A stretch of 64,000 nt of DNA from JAQUBU01 sp036677685 (GCA_036677685.1 JAVBWA010000013.1:26620-90619), one strand, 5' to 3'. Positions 36,369-44,835 are shown, numbered from the stretch's first letter. Program-made: numbers and translations. Notes: generated from the sequence alone by a model not told the origin.

Positions 36369-36615
36369 TGTCTTCACCTTCCAGCCTCATCTCTTCTTCT
36401 TTATATGCTGCATGACTTACTGCCAAAGGCTCTTTTGGCTTCAGCATCCCCCTGGCTCCCGCAACGGGATCGTCCGGCATAGGCATAATTACCAGGTGCC
36501 CTTCCCGTTCTGCAATCAGAACCTGACCAGGTGCTTTAATTCCATATTTTTTACGAAACTCAGCCGGAATAACAACCTGCCCTTTCTGAGTTACTTTTAT
36601 AGCTCCCATAACCAT
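36361..36615 (-). CDS. vapB: AbrB/MazE-type antitoxin
   Basis: An 84-residue SpoVT-AbrB fold antitoxin: the swapped-hairpin barrel motif IKVTQKGQVVIPAEFRKKYG occupies the N-terminus, followed by a disordered acidic tail that would bind VapC. The start at 36615 sits six bases after AAGGGG; two other in-frame ATGs (36621 and 36609) are alternatives. It forms an operon with vapC and probably autorepresses at the palindrome 36660-36676. Confidence 0.88.
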   Translation of the reverse strand: MVMGAIKVTQKGQVVIPAEFRKKYGIKAPGQVLIAEREGHLVIMPMPDDPVAGARGMLKPKEPLAVSHAAYKEEEMRLEGEDND

Positions 36616-36654
36616 TAACATCCCCTTTTACCTTTTTATGTTATTATACCACAA

Positions 36655-36690
36655 TTAACTAATGTGTACTACATTAATATTATATGCAAT
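36655..36690 (-). promoter_or_regulatory. Candidate vapBC promoter and operator
   Basis: On the minus strand TATAAT lies about 25 bases before the vapB start. The palindrome TAATGT-N5-ACATTA (36660-36676) lies where the -35 element would be. The -35 hexamer itself is poor, which fits repression or activation at this site. In the remaining gene-free stretch up to 36957 I see only the terminator at 36822. Confidence 0.5.
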
Positions 36691-36821
36691 ACATAATTAT
36701 TTTATGATATGCTTCAATGATTTATGGGATACTTTTTGAAGTTTTATTGTACTTTTACTAAAGGCATAAGCATCAGCTCCCCTCTTTGCACATAATTGTT
36801 CAACCCCATCCGATCTCCACA

Positions 36822-36848
36822 AAAAAACAGCCTATAATTAGGCTGTTT
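36822..36848 (-). terminator. Intrinsic terminator
   Basis: AAACAGCCT / AGGCTGTTT is a 9-bp stem followed on the minus strand by TTTTTTT. It would end a minus-strand transcript entering from about 37150, supporting a small gene at 36958-37140. Confidence 0.82.
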
Positions 36849-36957
36849 ATATCAGACTATATTGATCTTGCGGCTACCTTATAAAAATCATCACTTTCTT
36901 TGGTTCAGATTAAAGGTATTTCTTGTTTATTGAAGAATATTTAGATAATATTGCCAT

Positions 36958-37140
36958 TTATAGCGGAAATGATTGCCATTTTGTATACACTGGTTCTATA
37001 TATTTAAGTCCATCGGGAATATGGAATTCAATAATAATTACAATGGTTATCAGGAGATATACAATAATAAGAAAGGTTTCTGGAAATAGGATGATATTCT
37101 TAATAAGTTTTTTTATTAATGACTTAGCTTTTTGGCATTT
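36958..37140 (-). CDS. Possible small membrane protein
   Basis: A 60-residue reading frame from an ATG at 37140 (MKCQKAK) with one hydrophobic helix in the middle (FLIIVYLLITIVIII). The ribosome binding site is weak. The strong minus-strand terminator downstream at 36822 is the main support. No family recognised. It diverges from the papain-like gene. Confidence 0.4.
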   Translation of the reverse strand, partial: KCQKAKSLIKKLIKNIILFPETFLIIVYLLITIVIIIEFHIPDGLKYIEPVYTKWQSFPL

Positions 37141-37176
37141 CATATAAATCATCTCTTTTCCTATTATTTTGATATC

Positions 37177-38214
37177 ATGTTTTTTTGGTTTTTTGTTTCG
37201 TACTTATTCTTTTTAATAGCAACTTTTATTATTAATGGGCAGCTTCGTTCAACCTTAAAAAAAAATCAAGGTAAGCTTCCCATAACTAAAGCAAGCATCG
37301 TTTCTAACATTTTTATGTTTCTTGGCTTCTTGCCTATCTTTATGTTGCTTCTTTTTTATATTTACTCCGAACCCATGTCTAAGCTTCAAAAAGAATATCA
37401 AACTCTTCTAAATTTTGAACCAGAAAAGAATTTAGCTATTCAAGAATCAGTATGTGTAAAGGGATTTAGCCCTGAGGTTTATGAGATAGGCAGGGAAAAC
37501 TTTGGTAAGGACGGTTATTGTTATGGTATTGTAGCTTTTGAGATTAATTCTTTTTTAAAGAAGAATCAACCATTAAAACTTGATTTAAATGATAAAGAAG
37601 AGGAGGCCTTGTATCCACCGAGGTTACCCTGGGCATTTGACGAAATAGTTAATAAACCAAATCAAAGTAAAAATTACTCCTGGAAGGATTCTCAAAACAT
37701 TGATTTAATACAGATTAAATTTGATAAACTAACTACGAAAAATAAATCTCTTGTCGAGAAGATCACGAAAGCTCATTCAATTCAGCCCTTCAAAGGAATG
37801 GCAATATATAATATTCCTAAAGATAATTTACGCATCTACATTTCTCATATCACCGATGTAATCATCTATAACCACGTTATACCAAAAACAAAAGTAGATA
37901 CAAAATGGATTTTTGATAGATTGAGAGGTGGCAAGCCTGTTCTTTTGGCTGTAGCGAACGAAACTACCGCACATGCATTATTGTGTTATAAAGCAGAACA
38001 ATATGACAACGGGATGGTTAAACTATTTGTATCAGATCCTAATATAGTTTACGAACGATATCCTGACAAAAATATTGCTGAACTAACATATGTGCTTTTA
38101 GGCAATAATGAAAATGGGCCGTTTTTTATATATAATCCCTGTATTAACGAGAATTATCCGTATCGAAGCAAATATTGTTCTGCTATGCCGTATTCATATA
38201 TAAAATGGAATTAG
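37177..38214 (+). CDS. Membrane-anchored papain-like cysteine peptidase candidate
   Basis: A 345-residue protein with two N-terminal membrane helices (about 3-20 and 41-62), then an exported or cytosolic domain of some 280 residues. The order Cys115 in GYCYGIV, His266 in TTAHALLCYKAE and Asp287 in FVSDPN is the Cys-His-Asp arrangement of papain-like and C39-like peptidases. The substrate is unknown. Both the ATG at 37177 and an upstream TTG at 37132 lack good ribosome binding sites. It is the only plus-strand gene between the RES gene at 27 kb and the right end of the window. Confidence 0.65.
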   Translation: MFFWFFVSYLFFLIATFIINGQLRSTLKKNQGKLPITKASIVSNIFMFLGFLPIFMLLLFYIYSEPMSKLQKEYQTLLNFEPEKNLAIQESVCVKGFSPEVYEIGRENFGKDGYCYGIVAFEINSFLKKNQPLKLDLNDKEEEALYPPRLPWAFDEIVNKPNQSKNYSWKDSQNIDLIQIKFDKLTTKNKSLVEKITKAHSIQPFKGMAIYNIPKDNLRIYISHITDVIIYNHVIPKTKVDTKWIFDRLRGGKPVLLAVANETTAHALLCYKAEQYDNGMVKLFVSDPNIVYERYPDKNIAELTYVLLGNNENGPFFIYNPCINENYPYRSKYCSAMPYSYIKWN

Positions 38215-38230
38215 AAATACCCCCTTTTAA

Positions 38231-38692
38231 TTACATTCCAATAAAACTCCAGATTTGCGGTTGAAAAAAGATTGTGGCGACTGCTCCAATCCCCAGGAAA
38301 GGCGCAAAAGGTACTTTGCTCTGCATAGTTAATCTGCCGAATAATACCAGAGCCATACATATAATCGCACCGGCCAGTATGGAAACCAGTATAACCGGGA
38401 CAATATTGGGCCACCCCAGATACAGACCTATAAGCGCAGCCAGCTTTATATCTCCTTCCCCCAACATTCCCGGCATTACCATGTACATGACTAAAAACAT
38501 TCCCCCGCCGATCACTGCTCCTAAAAACCATGACCAGGAAGGCGATAAAACTGCGAAGACAAGGCCCAATACCGCACTTACTATCAGAATCCGATCGGGA
38601 ATCACCAATTTTCTCAGATCAGTTGCAATGACCAATCCCAAGGTGATAATTAATATAGACATCTTAACTGCTACAGCAATCATTAAACCCAT
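38231..38692 (-). CDS. Prepilin peptidase, CpaA/TadV type
   Basis: A 153-residue aspartic prepilin peptidase (A24 family). The catalytic aspartates lie in DLRKLVIPD near residue 26 and GEGDIKLAA near residue 79. About six membrane helices fit, without the N-terminal methylase domain found in PilD. It would cleave the leader of the Flp-like prepilin and the TadE/G pseudopilins encoded upstream. It overlaps the GGDEF gene by 10 bases. Confidence 0.88.
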   Translation of the reverse strand: MGLMIAVAVKMSILIITLGLVIATDLRKLVIPDRILIVSAVLGLVFAVLSPSWSWFLGAVIGGGMFLVMYMVMPGMLGEGDIKLAALIGLYLGWPNIVPVILVSILAGAIICMALVLFGRLTMQSKVPFAPFLGIGAVATIFFQPQIWSFIGM

Positions 38693-39537
38693 CCTTTATA
38701 TATAACAACTTGATTCTTCCCGCCTGCTTTTGCCTGATACAGCCTTTTATCGGCAGCTTCAATGAGGTCTTCGATACCGGTTCCATCATCAGGAAACAGG
38801 CTTCCACCGATACTGACTGTTATCTGACGCTTACTCGTTGGCGGAGACAATATTTCTTCATAAGCGAATCGTATTTTCTCCGCACATATCTGCAGTTCAG
38901 GACGATTATTACATTCCAAAACCAGAACAGCAAACTCTTCCCCTCCATAACGCCCGGCCGTATCAGACTTGCGTATGTTGCCAATCAAAGTGCTGCCGGC
39001 TAAACGAAGGAGCCGATCCCCTTCCTGGTGCCCAAAGCTGTTGTTGTATGCTCCGAAATCATCCAAATCCGCAATTAGGAAACCAAAGGATCTTCCATAA
39101 CGCTGGCCGGTTTTAATTTCTTTCTCCAGTGTCTCCATAAACCTGCGGCGTGAAGCCAATCCGGTTAAAACATCGGTAGCTACCAGCACTTCAAGTTCCT
39201 GGCGTAGCAGGAAGCATTGCAGAATAATATCTACGTGAGATACACAGTGTATTATGTCCTTAGGCAGGTCTCGTGACCAGAAGACCACTATACCGTCGGA
39301 AATAGAAAAAGCGGTACCCGACTCCCAGGGGAACTTGGTCATGGTTGGCCGGACCGGATATAAAACGTCCGCAGCACAGTTTTGTCCGAATGTAACCTTG
39401 CCTTTACGTAATACGATGCTTATCGGGCAGTTTGCAGCCTGGCTTAGCAACTCAATCTGCGTAAAAACCATATTGGTGAGTTTATCGTGCCGGCGCAGAG
39501 CATCACTGGATTTAAGGACAAATTCCTGAATATTCAT
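38683..39537 (-). CDS. GGDEF-domain diguanylate cyclase
   Basis: A 284-residue protein with a sensor-like N-terminal domain of about 110 residues that I cannot assign and a C-terminal GGDEF domain. The active-site GGEEF is at 198-202, and the RKSD inhibitory site at 189-192 lies five residues before it, so both catalysis and product feedback look intact. It makes c-di-GMP. Direct overlap with the prepilin peptidase gene implies a link to pilus production. Confidence 0.93.
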   Translation of the reverse strand: MNIQEFVLKSSDALRRHDKLTNMVFTQIELLSQAANCPISIVLRKGKVTFGQNCAADVLYPVRPTMTKFPWESGTAFSISDGIVVFWSRDLPKDIIHCVSHVDIILQCFLLRQELEVLVATDVLTGLASRRRFMETLEKEIKTGQRYGRSFGFLIADLDDFGAYNNSFGHQEGDRLLRLAGSTLIGNIRKSDTAGRYGGEEFAVLVLECNNRPELQICAEKIRFAYEEILSPPTSKRQITVSIGGSLFPDDGTGIEDLIEAADKRLYQAKAGGKNQVVIYKGWV

Positions 39538-39559
39538 ATTAAATACCCCCCTGAAATAT

Positions 39560-39586
39560 AAAAACGGCCCATATACAGGCCGCAGA
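39560..39586 (-). terminator. Intrinsic terminator of the toxin transcript
   Basis: CGGCC / GGCCG stem with a 7-base loop followed on the minus strand by TTTTTA. It lies 130 bases after the small toxin gene. Confidence 0.75.
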
Positions 39587-39605
39587 GTTTAAACCTATGG
39601 CTTTA

Positions 39606-39634
39606 TTGACAGTTATTTTCCAGCATGCTATCAT
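39606..39634 (+). promoter_or_regulatory. Promoter of the antitoxin RNA
   Basis: TTGACA (39606-39611), a 17-base spacer and TATCAT (39629-39634) form a near-consensus vegetative promoter reading toward the small toxin gene from the opposite strand. Confidence 0.8.
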
Positions 39635-39640
39635 GATTTT

Positions 39641-39725
39641 AATAAAGGAGTTGCCGCTTTTGGAACGGCGGTTAGTCCTAATACGAGATTAGACCGCCTT
39701 ACTCAAAAGGCGGTCTTGCTATTTC
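39641..39725 (+). ncRNA. Antisense antitoxin RNA of a type I system
   Basis: Transcription from the promoter at 39606 would give an RNA of about 85 bases ending at the hairpin AGACCGCCTT/AAGGCGGTCT (39691-39716) with a T-rich tail. It overlaps the 3' part of the toxin transcript made from the other strand. This is the arrangement of the TxpA/RatA and BsrG/SR4 pairs. Confidence 0.6.
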
Positions 39726-39799
39726 TTATACAAAATGCATAAGGTAATAACTCCTACGATTACCAAGCAAAATTGGAACAACTCGCTATATGTAATCAT
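39719..39799 (-). CDS. Holin-like type I toxin peptide
   Basis: A 26-residue peptide, MITYSELFQFC then LVIVGVITLCILYKK: one hydrophobic helix followed by a basic end. This closely matches the putative holin-like toxin (TxpA/BsrG) family of Firmicutes, which depolarises membranes. The ATG at 39799 follows GGGGAGGTGATG. It is too short for standard gene finders. An antisense RNA gene lies opposite its 3' end. Confidence 0.82.
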   Translation of the reverse strand: MITYSELFQFCLVIVGVITLCILYKK

Positions 39800-39871
39800 A
39801 AGTCATCACCTCCCCTCCAGAGAGGATGATGAACTACCCGCCAAACGGCAACTCCAATATTTATTCTAACA

Positions 39872-39920
39872 CAAAAAAGACCTGCCTTCAGGTATTCCCA
39901 CGAAGACAGGTCTAATTTTT
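39872..39920 (-). terminator. Intrinsic terminator after the TadG-like gene
   Basis: AGACCTG-c-CTTC pairs with GAAG-a-CAGGTCT, followed on the minus strand by TTTTTT. This is the end of the Tad-locus transcript before the toxin and GGDEF genes. Confidence 0.88.
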
Positions 39921-40395
39921 ACCGGTGTACCACCTTTGAAGTACACTCGCTGTTAAGATACAGATTCGTATTCCAAATGGCCGTGAGTGGAGATCGGAAA
40001 GGGATGTGCAGCCTGAACAAATATTCATCTCCGTTAACCGAGCTGGACCAGTTGGTATCGTCAAAATTGGGGTAATTCAATTTTGCGGCAAAAAGCCCTT
40101 CCGGATCAGCCCGGTTTTTATCGAGGTCAATGTCCCAACGCCCAACAATTTCCCGTATAACCGTATCACCTTCTGAATTAATTTCAGTTACATAGCTTAT
40201 ATCGGCCGGAGTAACCGCAGCCGTAGAAGTACCCGCCAGTGCGGCAGCATCACAGGCCGTGTGCAACTGCGTCCGTATGGCAAACATTTTTGCTAGCTCC
40301 ACCCGGTAAGTACCGATCATAATAAGCAGGGACAACAGCAAAACCAGGGCCACCGTGATAAAGCCATCTTCGTTTTTTAAGTCAGAAGATTTCAT
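39919..40395 (-). CDS. TadG/TadE-like pseudopilin
   Basis: A 158-residue protein with an N-terminal DGFITVALVLLLSLLIMIG helix, a prepilin-like membrane segment. It is followed by the segment RTQLHTACDAAALAGTS, a hallmark of TadG-type Flp pilus assembly proteins. It would be processed by the CpaA-type peptidase and act in pilus assembly at the membrane. Next to the TadE-like gene with a 1-base gap. Confidence 0.83.
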   Translation of the reverse strand: MKSSDLKNEDGFITVALVLLLSLLIMIGTYRVELAKMFAIRTQLHTACDAAALAGTSTAAVTPADISYVTEINSEGDTVIREIVGRWDIDLDKNRADPEGLFAAKLNYPNFDDTNWSSSVNGDEYLFRLHIPFRSPLTAIWNTNLYLNSECTSKVVHR

Positions 40396-40396
40396 A

Positions 40397-40999
40397 CTAC
40401 GGTACCTCCTGCTTGAAAAATCCGCTTGCGGGTATGTCCATCACATATTCGGAACCGGCATTACGCCCCATAGGGTTGTTAAAACTATTCCAGTTGGCTG
40501 CTGGTTCTGCAACCGCAGGTCTTCCCAACAGTTTTCCAATCCAGGGAATTGAAACAGGCGCATGAATAACCACCGTCCCCTGGCAGTATGTGTTGTCCTG
40601 GCCATAATTTACTTCGTGAAACTGCACATCTACATTGGGATCATAATAAAGCGGTTTGGTATTCAGAAACGGATCAATATTCTTAGTAGCCACCTGGCGG
40701 CTCTGAGCAATCACTGCATTAATATCCGGGTTGGTGGGAGAGTTAATCGCATAGTACCGCGCTGCCTCATGAGCCGCCTGCAGCCCCGTTTGCTTTACAA
40801 ATACCTGCTGAATCTGGATGATTGGAATAAACAGAATCGCCATTAACAGCGGCATTATCAGCACAAACTGAACAACCGTGAAACCTTGTTCCCGCCTTAT
40901 GGTGTGTGAGTTGATGTTACAAATGTTGCAGTATTGCTTACGGATGTATTGACGGCGCCTCTGTAGCCGGTATAGGCAGCCCCAACCAAGGTTAAGCAA
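40397..40999 (-). CDS. TadE-like pseudopilin
   Basis: A TadE-type pseudopilin. The mature N-terminus is clear: REQGFTVVQFVLIMPLLM, followed by HEAARYYAI, as in TadE proteins. The start is uncertain: the listed TTG at 40999 lies 100 bases inside the prepilin gene and has no proper ribosome binding site. A rare start nearer REQGF may be used. The glycine before FTVV is the expected cleavage point, shared with the adjacent prepilin. Confidence 0.75.
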   Translation of the reverse strand: MLNLGWGCLYRLQRRRQYIRKQYCNICNINSHTIRREQGFTVVQFVLIMPLLMAILFIPIIQIQQVFVKQTGLQAAHEAARYYAINSPTNPDINAVIAQSRQVATKNIDPFLNTKPLYYDPNVDVQFHEVNYGQDNTYCQGTVVIHAPVSIPWIGKLLGRPAVAEPAANWNSFNNPMGRNAGSEYVMDIPASGFFKQEVP

Positions 41000-41118
41000 A
41001 CCCCCAGAATGGCTATTCCCTGTACGACGGTAAAGCCCCTTTCTTTCCTCAGCCGCATAAAAAAACTCTGTTTTCCTTTTCTTCTTTCCTTCATAATCCG
41101 ATTATTATTCATATACAT
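40897..41118 (-). CDS. Flp-type prepilin
   Basis: A 73-residue prepilin. A basic leader (KERRKGKQSFFMRLRKERG) precedes the hydrophobic FTVVQGIAILGVCLTLVGAA helix and a short polar tail, giving a mature pilin of about 46 residues. This matches the size of Flp-type pilins. It is probably the structural subunit of the element's Tad pilus. The ATG at 41118 follows GGAGG. Confidence 0.78.
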   Translation of the reverse strand: MYMNNNRIMKERRKGKQSFFMRLRKERGFTVVQGIAILGVCLTLVGAAYTGYRGAVNTSVSNTATFVTSTHTP

Positions 41119-41135
41119 ATATTCCTCCATCCTCG

Positions 41136-42065
41136 TTATTTCATAAAGTCCATTGTCGATAAATATACCGGCCCGGCCAGTATCAGCCCGGCAGCCAGGG
41201 TTAAAACGACAGCCATTACCACAGCCAGTTCGGTTACCAGCCGGTTGATTTTAACCCGGAACCGGTATCTGCGTTCTTCCAGAAACATTTTATTGACTGT
41301 TTCCAGGTGTTTGGCAATCGGTGTACCGAGTAATTTGGCATCTTCAAACAGCATGGCCAGATCCAAAGCTTCATCGATGTCCAGCCGGTTAACAAAATGA
41401 TCATAAAAGACTTCATATAATGGAGCATTGGTATCCAGGGCATGAACAATCAATCCAAACTCCCGGGCAAGCTTCCCCTCGTCCTGTGCCGCCTGACGTA
41501 TTGCTGTTTCTTCCGGGTCGGTTATTCCTGACGAAACCACCTCCTTCAACTCCAAAATCGACCACGAAACCAATTGCAGAGCTATATCTTCCCGGGCTTT
41601 TTTAGCTTCGGTAAACAACGAGCCCCACCAGATGGTCAAAAAGACCAAGGGGATTCCGATAGTTATCCATACCCCTAGGCCGGTCATACTGCTGACCAAT
41701 TCCCCGATGAGGAACCCGGCAGCAACAATTATGACGGATAAGCCCATAAAAAATTCCGAGCTCATATTTTTATTGGCCAAACGCAAGCTTGTGTCCAAGC
41801 CTTTAGAATCATACCAGGACGGCAAACGTTGCATAAGCTGGCGGCCGAACGCCGATATGACTCTTAAATATGTCCCGCGTTTCGCGCGTATCAGAGCTTC
41901 GTCCAGGGGAGAGCGGTTACAATAGGCCCAAACCGTGCATAAACCTACAAAAGCTGTCAGGCAGGCCAGTACAAAAAATACTGCGCTAATACTATCACCC
42001 CATTCCCAAGCCTTTTCCGGAACCGGTCCCCTGCCTGGACAGTTCCTTGACGCGGTAATGGACAT
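41136..42065 (-). CDS. tadC: TadC-like pilus assembly membrane protein
   Basis: A 309-residue type II secretion F-domain protein. Membrane helices lie near residues 28-50, 105-155 and the C-terminus. The cytoplasmic portion contains SWSILELKEVVSSG and KLLGTPIAKHLETVN. TadC works with TadB as the platform for the secretion ATPase. The only ATG (42065) overlaps tadB by 71 bases. An ATT at 41990, seven bases after GGGG, is a possible rare start. Confidence 0.83.
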   Translation of the reverse strand: MSITASRNCPGRGPVPEKAWEWGDSISAVFFVLACLTAFVGLCTVWAYCNRSPLDEALIRAKRGTYLRVISAFGRQLMQRLPSWYDSKGLDTSLRLANKNMSSEFFMGLSVIIVAAGFLIGELVSSMTGLGVWITIGIPLVFLTIWWGSLFTEAKKAREDIALQLVSWSILELKEVVSSGITDPEETAIRQAAQDEGKLAREFGLIVHALDTNAPLYEVFYDHFVNRLDIDEALDLAMLFEDAKLLGTPIAKHLETVNKMFLEERRYRFRVKINRLVTELAVVMAVVLTLAAGLILAGPVYLSTMDFMK

Positions 42066-42909
42066 ACCAAGTGCCGATGATCAATACTATTACTCCAATC
42101 ACCAGCGGCATCCAATATTTAATTACCAGTGATGCTCCTATCCCGGCGTCGCTGTAGAAAAAACAGGTCAAGCCGATCAATATAACGAACACCATATTAT
42201 GCTCGTTGGTAAGCTGCCCGGTTTCCACTCTTACCTCCCTTTGGTGCTTTTGCTCTTCACGCAAGCCCTCTATCAGGTTTTCAAACACCTCTATCGCGTT
42301 CTCACCACCTCCTCGCTCGGACAGATTGCGAACCACCTTAGCAAAGGGCACAAGCTGCGGAAGGCGGTATTTTTCCGCAGCTACCAAAACAGCTTCCCCG
42401 GACATATCCCCCAATTCAATGCGATCAGAAATATATTGAAAGACTTCCTCAGCTTCCATGTAGGATTTTCTCTTCAATGCTTCAGCTACCCGGAGAAAGC
42501 AATTTTGTATAGGATTGGTCTGGTTGAACTGGGCAAACAGTTTTAATACCCGAAGATACTGATGATCAAAGTTTCTGTAAAAACGTCTTTTAATCCAGCG
42601 GGACACAACCCAGGGAGCTATAAAAAACCCGGTCAAGGCAGTGACCGGGACCGCATAAAAGGGCGGCAGGGGAAGAAAGGCACTTACAAGGGCGCCGATT
42701 ATAAAGCCGATAGCTCCGGTCTGAAAATAGTCCTCAGAATCCAAGCCTTTCCATGGTGTTTTCCTGTTTTTGCCCTCATCCCTGACTTTAGGTTTTAATG
42801 CTTCATCCAGGGGCGAATATCTGAGCCTGCCATATATGGCTATACAACCTGTAAGTACCGTAATTGTCAGTAAAAGGGGCAAGGCATAAATCAACCATTG
42901 CCGGCTCAT
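41995..42909 (-). CDS. tadB: TadB-like pilus assembly membrane protein
   Basis: A 304-residue inner-membrane platform protein of the type II secretion F family, paired with the TadC-like protein. Membrane helices lie at about 5-25, 65-110, and two near the C-terminus. The cytoplasmic segment contains LPQLVPFAKVVRNLSERGGGENAIEVFENL, cut here into recognisable parts: ALKRKSYMEAEEVF and GEAVLVAAEKY. The gene overlaps both neighbours slightly. Confidence 0.83.
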   Translation of the reverse strand: MSRQWLIYALPLLLTITVLTGCIAIYGRLRYSPLDEALKPKVRDEGKNRKTPWKGLDSEDYFQTGAIGFIIGALVSAFLPLPPFYAVPVTALTGFFIAPWVVSRWIKRRFYRNFDHQYLRVLKLFAQFNQTNPIQNCFLRVAEALKRKSYMEAEEVFQYISDRIELGDMSGEAVLVAAEKYRLPQLVPFAKVVRNLSERGGGENAIEVFENLIEGLREEQKHQREVRVETGQLTNEHNMVFVILIGLTCFFYSDAGIGASLVIKYWMPLVIGVIVLIIGTWYVHYRVKELSRQGTGSGKGLGMG

Positions 42910-43526
42910 TTAACGTCCCCCTTTTTGGCGGGAAGCAGTTCAAAATCGACAACACATCCCACCTTGGCTTCCTCCAGTATCTTGGCTCCGGCTTCATCCA
43001 GACTTACCACCACACCCTTTTCATTCACTCCCAATATTTCAACCGGTTCAATACAAGCTTTTTCCGTGGCTGGTGCTTCTTTGTCTATAACTTTGACGCG
43101 CACGATATTTCCCGGCTTCACCGCTCCGGCTACCGTCGTATTGATCGTGTTGGGAACCGATACGGCTACATTGCCGGCTTTCAAGCGTGCTATCGGCCCG
43201 ACGGCCGGCTGCAGCATGCTTTCTCTAAGGACTGTTCCTGCCGGAATAAAGCCTTTCGCAGACATGCCTTTTATTTGACCGGCAGCGCGAATCGTATCCC
43301 TATACAGGCTTCCGACTTGCATCTCGCCAACTCCGACATTAGCAGGAATGGACAACTCATCGTCCAGGTTGATGTCCACACGGGCAACTGCCACTTCAAC
43401 TTTCCCGCCGATATTTCGCATATAGTTCCAAAAACCGAAACCCAGTATTAACGCCAGAATTAAGAATACCGGGAATACCACTTTCCAATTGGAAAGGAGT
43501 CCCGGCTGACCGCCGTTCATATTCAT
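42906..43526 (-). CDS. CpaB/RcpC-like SAF-domain protein
   Basis: A 206-residue protein with one N-terminal membrane helix (about 15-35) and an SAF domain: VAVARVDINLDDELSIPANV, then GFIPAGTVLRESML. CpaB/RcpC proteins are periplasmic or surface components of Tad pili. In a Gram-positive cell it would lie outside the membrane. ATG at 43526 follows GGAGGG; the longer frame overlaps the cpaF gene. Confidence 0.83.
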   Translation of the reverse strand: MNMNGGQPGLLSNWKVVFPVFLILALILGFGFWNYMRNIGGKVEVAVARVDINLDDELSIPANVGVGEMQVGSLYRDTIRAAGQIKGMSAKGFIPAGTVLRESMLQPAVGPIARLKAGNVAVSVPNTINTTVAGAVKPGNIVRVKVIDKEAPATEKACIEPVEILGVNEKGVVVSLDEAGAKILEEAKVGCVVDFELLPAKKGDVK

Positions 43527-43542
43527 TATGCGACCCTCCATT

Positions 43543-44835
43543 TTACTTTTTAAATATGACTTCATCCAGATTGATCGGATTACTTGAATCAAAGGCCAGT
43601 TTCTCCATCACTTTTTGTGGCACATAGCCGGTGGACGTCAGAATTCCTTTATCATTTCTGATAAAGATGGGCTTAATATCTGTCTCCTTGGTGCCCTTAT
43701 TAAAGGCTATTTCCACTATCTCTTTATACCGGCGCATAGGCCCCACCTGTTCTAATACGCATAGCAAATCAACGCTATCACCGATCATATAATGCGGGTT
43801 ATACTCTTTATTAAAATCTTTATTCTGCATCAACATCCCCGGTAATCTAGCATTAATGGCATCATAGGCGTTATAGGCGTGGAAGCAGAACATCCCTCTA
43901 TGTCCAGAGTGCATCATCTGCAGCATATACAAGATTTCACCACTCCGGGCTTCGCTCATCAGTATGGTTTCCCCCATGCTGGTCAATACAATTTCACTGA
44001 ATATCTGCTGATAAGTAATGGCCCCCTTCCCTTCAATGTTGGCCGGCCGACATACCATGACCCGAACCAGTTCATTATCAATTGGACACTCCCGAACTCC
44101 TTCAACCAGAATAGGAAAATCAAATTCATCCATGTACTTTACTGCAGTTGCGATATTGGTAGTTTTTCCTGTCCCACGGGGGCCTACAAATGCCACTGAT
44201 ATTCGCCCTTTATAACTTGCTTTAAGCAGTTCTGCTGCCTCCGGAGATAAACTGCCCTGTTTAACTAAAAAAGGAATATCCGGTACTACTGGGAATAGCC
44301 GAATAGCCAAGGTGTAGTCCTGGCTTTGGGTTGAGAAAACCGGCGGCAGAACCGCTGTGACCCGCATGCCGCCAACGGAAAAAATAGCGTAGGGTGTCGT
44401 TTCATCCAGCTTCGCTCTGCCCGTCATGCAAAGGCTTAATATCAGCATCCGCAAACGGCTTGGAGAACGGAACTTAACGTAATTGCCGCTCTTTTTGTAC
44501 CAGTTCCAGACCCCGTTTTGCTGGTAGGCGATGCGCTGGGAATTTATACAAAGGATATCTGACAAGCCAGGAAGGTGACGTAGTTCCTCCAATATTCCCC
44601 AGCCCAGCAATTCATCTTGGATCTGTTCGCGTATATCCTGGATATTGGCATATGACATCCCCGGCCAGGTGTCCCGTATATTCTTTTCCAGCCGTTTCAG
44701 GAGTTCATCGGGATCGGTTTCTTCCTGCCGGGAGTCAATAATTGTGCGCCTGGCTTTTTCCAGCAATGGATCGAGATTTTCTTCCAGCTGCTGAGATACC
44801 AATTCCCGTTTTCTGATCTCAATAAGACTGGCCAT
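43543..44835 (-). CDS. cpaF: CpaF/TadA-type secretion ATPase
   Basis: A 430-residue hexameric secretion ATPase of the VirB11/CpaF group. The N-terminal domain has DPLLEKARR and ELLGWGILEEL; the Walker A motif GPRGTGKT is at 218-225; MLQMMHSGHRGMFCFHA carries the His box near the middle of the ATPase domain. It powers assembly of Flp pili. Located between the CpaE-like and CpaB-like genes as in canonical tad loci. Confidence 0.9.
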   Translation of the reverse strand: MASLIEIRKRELVSQQLEENLDPLLEKARRTIIDSRQEETDPDELLKRLEKNIRDTWPGMSYANIQDIREQIQDELLGWGILEELRHLPGLSDILCINSQRIAYQQNGVWNWYKKSGNYVKFRSPSRLRMLILSLCMTGRAKLDETTPYAIFSVGGMRVTAVLPPVFSTQSQDYTLAIRLFPVVPDIPFLVKQGSLSPEAAELLKASYKGRISVAFVGPRGTGKTTNIATAVKYMDEFDFPILVEGVRECPIDNELVRVMVCRPANIEGKGAITYQQIFSEIVLTSMGETILMSEARSGEILYMLQMMHSGHRGMFCFHAYNAYDAINARLPGMLMQNKDFNKEYNPHYMIGDSVDLLCVLEQVGPMRRYKEIVEIAFNKGTKETDIKPIFIRNDKGILTSTGYVPQKVMEKLAFDSSNPINLDEVIFKK

